Part shown: positions 59,875-64,000 of the stretch, in pieces
Position numbering within the stretch: the stretch's first letter is position 1
Layout of the letters: every line of letters starts with the position of its first letter
Source of the DNA: Akanthomyces muscarius
Taxonomy: Eukaryota; Ascomycota; Sordariomycetes; Hypocreales; Cordycipitaceae
Length of the DNA stretch: 64,000 nucleotides
Direction of reading: 5' to 3'
Assembly (NCBI RefSeq): GCF_028009165.1
Contig: NC_079241.1
Span: 3,720,001-3,784,000, forward strand
Program-made: the position numbers and the translations under genes
The notes under the pieces: model-generated
Databases searched by the model: none
Told to the model about the DNA's origin: nothing
What the model saw: only the letters and a program-made list of their open reading frames with translations

Positions 59875-60303
59875 AGAGAGTCAATTTTATCTGAAAAATG
59901 CTGGGGCGTGTGGAAAAGAATGGTGCGTGTTTCAAGCAGGATAAAGGGTATTTTCTTGCGGAGTGGGAGTTTTGGAAAAGAGATGCCACCAGATATTTTT
60001 TTCTGGGAGCTTGTTGTCTTTCGTGATTTAAAGTAAACGGACTCTTGTGGACGAGAGATTCCTTTGTTGATATTGTGAATTCTTCTCTCAAGATTTTTAG
60101 TTTCAGGTACTGTTGTAAGAATACAAATCAAATACATTGACAGGATGATGCCGACACTTGGACGCAAGATACTTGGACGCAACAGCAACCAAGAGATGTG
60201 ATTTTTTTCCAGGCTGGGATCTTGCTGGCTATGTGTTTGTGAGTCGTCCATGTAGCCGGCCAACTAGCATGACAATAGCAATGTTGCCATCGCCGTTTTT
60301 GAT
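59875..60303. other. Intergenic, convergent 3' ends
   Basis: A 429-bp spacer between the ARP9 stop and the stop of the 115-residue gene. A 10-bp direct repeat (ACTTGGACGC at 60153 and 60171) is present. Nothing else was recognised. Confidence 0.5.
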
Positions 60304-60651
60304 TTACAAGTTGTTCTCCTTTAAGCCTTCCAATACCGCCTTGACAAAGGGGAGAAACCCCTTTGGCCCGGACGAGGCGTCCTTGAGATGAACCGTCGTC
60401 GTGCTGCTCCGCTGAAAGATTTCGCGCACAATCTCCAGCCGCAGCTCCAAGTCGATCCCCGCGCCCATGAAGACATGGTCGATGCTGCCGGTGGCGCCGC
60501 CGCCGCCGCCGCCGGCGTCGTCTGCAAACGCGGCCCGCACGTCGTCGATGCAGGTACCGCCGAGGATCTCCAGGCCGGGGTCGTCGATCTGAGACTTGGC
60601 GTCGTCGACCACGATGCCCTTGCGGCCGAGGAGGAGGATGCGTCTAGCCAT
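60304..60651 (-). CDS. Unrecognised 115-residue protein with Rossmann-like start
   Basis: I do not recognise a named family. The single-exon frame begins MARRILLLGRKGIVVDDAK, a hydrophobic strand followed by a Gly-containing turn that recalls a nucleotide-binding fold. It continues with ILGGTCIDDVRAAF, IDHVFMGAGIDLELRLEIV and GPKGFLPFVKAVLEGLKEN. The alternation of beta-like and helical segments, and the biased codon use, make it look like a genuine small alpha/beta protein. A run of six Gly (GGGGGG) encoded by a GCC-type triplet repeat (60497-60513) interrupts it and may vary between strains. A TCACGTGA box lies 138 bp upstream of the ATG. It is convergent with ARP9. No catalytic residues can be assigned. 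Confidence 0.75.
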   Translation of the reverse strand: MARRILLLGRKGIVVDDAKSQIDDPGLEILGGTCIDDVRAAFADDAGGGGGGATGSIDHVFMGAGIDLELRLEIVREIFQRSSTTTVHLKDASSGPKGFLPFVKAVLEGLKENNL

Positions 60652-61362
60652 GATGACAGGGGGGAAGTTGATGCAGTTGTTGCTGCTGTGGAGGCTGATT
60701 TAGTGTGCTTTTGCAGGTTTGTCGTCGCAGAATTTGGTCAGATGGGATGTTGAAAGTGTTTATATCAAGACTAAAAAGAAAAATAGTCTCACGTGAGCAA
60801 TTACAAAGCTCTTCTCTCTTCGCCTGGTGGCTTCCAAAAAAAGCCTGGCGTGTGTTGGTAAACATCCAGAAACGGGGGCACGCTACTCCGGGGACAGGCC
60901 GTGACAGAGCAAGCGACATCAGACTCTAGCGTGTCAATGACCGCTATATAGAGCTAAACGGGACTCGGTGTATTCTACTGCCTGTCGTAGGAACCAACAA
61001 TTAGTGAAATTCACACTATATACATAATCCCATCAGCTTGGCAGTGACAAAGTTCTCTGATTGTGTATTGGCAGCTCTATTCTTTTTCCAACATGTCTAA
61101 AATCTATGCAGTCGAGCAGAAGCCAAGAAACGAGCTATATACGGGTATATGTGGTGAAATAGATCGTGGGGAAATACCAAATCAGCCTGCAAAAACAAAT
61201 ACTAGATTAAACGAGAAAAGGTATCCGCGCAATGCAATTGTTGGCCCTTCTGTGTAAGCACTTTTGTGATACAGACAACCCGCTCTGATGCTGGCAATAA
61301 ACAAAATTTAAATCATACAATCCGTCTTTTTGGTTCTTTTCGTCGCCATGTCTATGGCGTTT
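60652..61362. promoter_or_regulatory. Promoter of 115-residue gene and MATE 3' region
   Basis: 711 bp between two minus-strand genes. It contains the CTCACGTGAG palindrome at 60788-60797 and AT-rich sequence from 61000 to 61330 that probably includes the MATE 3' UTR. No gene was recognised. Confidence 0.5.
60789..60796. promoter_or_regulatory. TCACGTGA box upstream of 115-residue gene
   Basis: Palindromic E-box/Cbf1-like element, part of CTCACGTGAG, 138 bp before the minus-strand start at 60651. It has the same core as the site upstream of ARP9. Confidence 0.5.
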
Positions 61363-63353
61363 CTAACCGGTAGCATTTCTGTCAGCGGCTTCATCGGCGG
61401 CCTTGTTCCAATCCACCTTCCAGAGGTAAAGGTACTCGATAATGGAGACGATAACCAGGCCAGCCGTGACACCGATCCAAAGACCCTCGAGCTTCATGCC
61501 AAGGCCAAAGGCAAGACCAATGGACAGCGGCAGGGAGACGAGATAATAGGCGATGAGATTGACGGGGCCGCCGATGGCCTGTTTGCCGATACCGCGCAGC
61601 AAGCCGTGAGCACCAGCGCTGAGGCCGTCAAAGACTTGCATGATGGCGACCGCGGGCATGACCTGAGCAACCAGTTCAATGACGCCCTCGTCGTTGGTGA
61701 AAAGAAGGGGCAGGTGGTAGCGGAAGACGACAAATATAACAAAATTGAAGACGCTGATGGAGGCGGCGAGCCAAAACGTGACTCTGGCGGTGATTTTAGC
61801 GGCATCGACGAGGCCAGCACCGATAAGGTTGGCCACGCGGGTCGAGGCAGCAATGGACATGGGAAAAGGGATCTGGTATGAGATGGAGGTGAGCGTGCCG
61901 AGGACGCTCTGGGCGGCCAGGTACTCGGAGCCAAAGCGGCTGGCGAAGAGAGTCATGAACTCAAAGGCGAGCCATTCGGCCTCAATCATAATCATGCCGG
62001 GCAGGGCGAGCTTGATCATGACCCACCAGTTAGAGAAAGCGCGGCGGCTGAAACCACCCCAGCATTGACGTCCGTCCACGAAGCGGATATAGAGGAAGAG
62101 AAGGATGGGAAGCAGATTCTCGGTAACGGCGACAGCAATCGGAGCGCCAATGAACCCGTATTTGAGCTTCCAAACCAGCAGCCAGCTGAGAAAGATGTTG
62201 AAAGGGGCAGCAATGAGGAGCACGTAGGTGGTGGCGCGGAAGAGGCCCTGTGCCTGGGTATAGCGTTTGCCGCACTCGAACAGGATGACACCAGGTATGC
62301 TGCCGATACAGACCTTGAGATACATGGAAGCTAGGCGAGCCGTCTCGGCTTCTGGAACGAGGCGTATCAGGATTTCCTCCGAGAAGCACCAGATCAGAAT
62401 GACGGGACCTGATAGGGAAAGTAAGAAGAGAGCCATGCGCTGACACTGGAGACCGACGAGGTGCTTGTGGCCAGAGCCGTAAGCTTGCGCGCAGAGTGTA
62501 TCAAGACTTGTTGCCAAGCCCTGGAAAGGAGCAAGACAGGTAATGGCATTTGACATGTTGGCCACTGCAAGGGTTGTTAGCTTGAGCTCCAATTGCGGTC
62601 GTGCATGGTAAGCAGACGCGACTTACAAGAAACTGCACCGAGCTCCATCTTGCCGATTCGGCCGACAGCAAAAATACTAGTGACATTGATGGAGTACTGA
62701 AGAGCGAATGTTGTGATGAGGGGGATGCAGTAGGTGACGACAGTCTTGGTCTCGCGCTGCCAAGTAGTGCGAATACGACCACTGGCAACAGCATCTATCC
62801 ATTGCCGCTCCAAGTCCTCACTGTCGCTATCTGAGGGCGTGCTCTCTCCGCCACGGTGGCCATCTAACAAGGGTGCTGTCTCATCCTGGCTGCCGTGGAC
62901 GCCATTGGGGCCGTTGGCGTGGCCCTCATCCGCAGGGACCTTGGTGCTGAATAGACGACGGTATATGCGAGAGAAAAAACCGTGGTTGTGATGGTGGTGC
63001 TTGGGTGGCAGGATATGATTATCACGGAGCAGGCTGCGCTCGGCGTTGCGGGATTGCTTGCGCTCCATGGCCGTCATGGCGGGCTCGTCGGGGCTGCGGT
63101 GATCAAAGACGGGACGGGACACGCCGTACGCAACACCGGAGGGGCGGCGGTACATGGAATTGCTGAGGCTGCCATAATGCTGATCCGGCGTACCGACGAT
63201 GCCTTCCTCGACAGCACTCTGGTCCACATCGTCATCTGAGCACTCGGCAATGTCGCGGGCGAGAGCCTCTGCGAGCGGGGAGGAAGCTCGAAACGAGGCG
63301 GAAAGACCACCGCCAACCCGGGTGGCGGAACCGCTCGACCTGGGGAGACTCAT
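61363..63353 (-). CDS. MATE-family multidrug/metabolite exporter
   Basis: Membrane transporter of the MATE family (fungal Erc1-like branch), expected to export organic cations or drugs using an ion gradient. The 642-residue protein has exons 63353-62627 and 62564-61363; the intron (62565-62626, GTAAGT to TTGCAG) joins KMELGAVS to LANMSNAITCLAPFQG. The first 200 residues are a hydrophilic cytosolic tail with a His run (KHHHHNHGF) and acidic patches. About twelve hydrophobic segments follow. MATE hallmarks include GLATSLDTLCAQAYGSG, the P-G-type motif in AAPFNIFLSWLLVW and the second-half repeat PFPMSIAASTRVANLIGAG. The start was put at 63353 (MSLPRSSGSATR); an ATG 23 codons upstream is also in frame. 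The substrate is unknown; its neighbours give no clue. Confidence 0.93.
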
Positions 63354-64000
63354 GATAAGAGTGTGTATGGAAGCAAGCGGGCGGTCTACTGTTTGCGCGG
63401 CCAATTGAGGCCGGGTGACCAAGATGGTATTATTGACAGGCGTAAGAGAGACTCCAAAATGAGATTGGGGAGCAGTGACGCTCTAGATATCCCAAGAGTG
63501 GTGATGACGTGAATAGTGCAAAAGTGTGATGGACAGGCTTGGAGGCAAACGGAGTCGTCTTTGCGGGTACAGATGTGGAAAGTTGGCTGACTAAAACTTG
63601 CTTGGCTGGCTTGGACTTGCAAGAAGAAAAAGTCTGTCAGGATGAAGCAAGAAAAAGTCAACGATAGCCGCCGTGCGGAGAGAATAATGTAGATGGAGGA
63701 ACGGGAAAAGGAAAATTTTAAGCACAAAGTTTAGAGGCGCATAAAGAGGCGAGGCTCCCAGACATTGGATGAGTCGGACTTGGGGAAAAAAGCAGGCGTA
63801 CCTATTGGTACAAATGTAGGCGAGCAGTGGACAGAGCGCCGGAGTCTGGCGAGTTTTAGCAGGACGGCCGCCTGTACAGTATTCGTACAGTGTATGCAGG
63901 CGAGCTGACAGCGGCCGGGTATGCCTGCCGGACGAGGTCAATGGCACCCGCGAGCATCAAGGTTGGGCGGCTTACAGCGGTCCCCCAGGGCTTCATGAAC
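63354..64000. promoter_or_regulatory. Upstream region of MATE gene to window end
   Basis: 647 bp to the window edge, expected to hold the MATE promoter and leader. It includes a GTACCTATTGGTAC segment near 63799-63812. No further gene is supportable before the edge. Confidence 0.45.

Overview
The window is a piece of a filamentous ascomycete genome, most likely a sordariomycete and possibly Hypocreales. Most genes are broken by short introns of 50-98 nt (one of 247 nt), with GT donors, CTAAC-type branch sites and AG acceptors. The products include a Zn2Cys6 regulator, a GH45 cellulase, Arp9, Rrp8, Nog1, Ddi1 and a MATE exporter. No operons, phage, CRISPR arrays, rRNA, tRNA or intact transposons were recognised. 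The species cannot be fixed from the sequence alone.

Layout. 1-28.7 kb is gene-dense and mostly housekeeping. In order: a 5'-truncated Rad5/HLTF-type RING SNF2 ATPase (+), gamma-tubulin complex GCP2 (-), proteasome alpha5 (+), a six-exon Zn2Cys6 transcription factor (-), a 3 kb gap, Rrp8 rRNA methyltransferase (+), Ddi1 (-), orotate phosphoribosyltransferase (-), Nog1 GTPase (+), Rab-GDI (-), mitochondrial uL29 (-) and a secreted GH45 endoglucanase (+). 28.7-44.3 kb is a 15.5 kb stretch with no supportable gene. It ends at a C2H2 transcription factor (44269-45611, +). Next come a hidden 68-residue membrane protein (-), an F-box protein (+), a second gap of 4.8 kb, a long SYLF-domain protein (+), Arp9 (+), a 115-residue unrecognised protein (-) and a MATE transporter (-).

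Gene models were rebuilt by hand. For each multi-exon gene the spliced length is a multiple of three and the junctions restore family motifs. Notable structures are a GC-AG first intron in the proteasome alpha5 gene, a DDI1 start codon split by an intron, an 8-nt first coding exon in the small membrane-protein gene, 25- and 28-nt exons in GDI, and a stop-free 69-nt intron in GCP2.

The genes do not form one pathway. They cover cell-biological housekeeping (ribosome biogenesis: Rrp8, Nog1; proteasome and ubiquitin: alpha5, Ddi1, F-box; cytoskeleton and traffic: GCP2, GDI, SYLF; chromatin: SNF2, Arp9) plus two sequence-specific regulators. Both large gene-free blocks lie upstream of a plus-strand gene, one of them the C2H2 regulator. 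I saw no convincing novel defence, mobile or biosynthetic system. The most original material is the unusual gene structure, two unrecognised small proteins and the 15.5 kb gene-free block.
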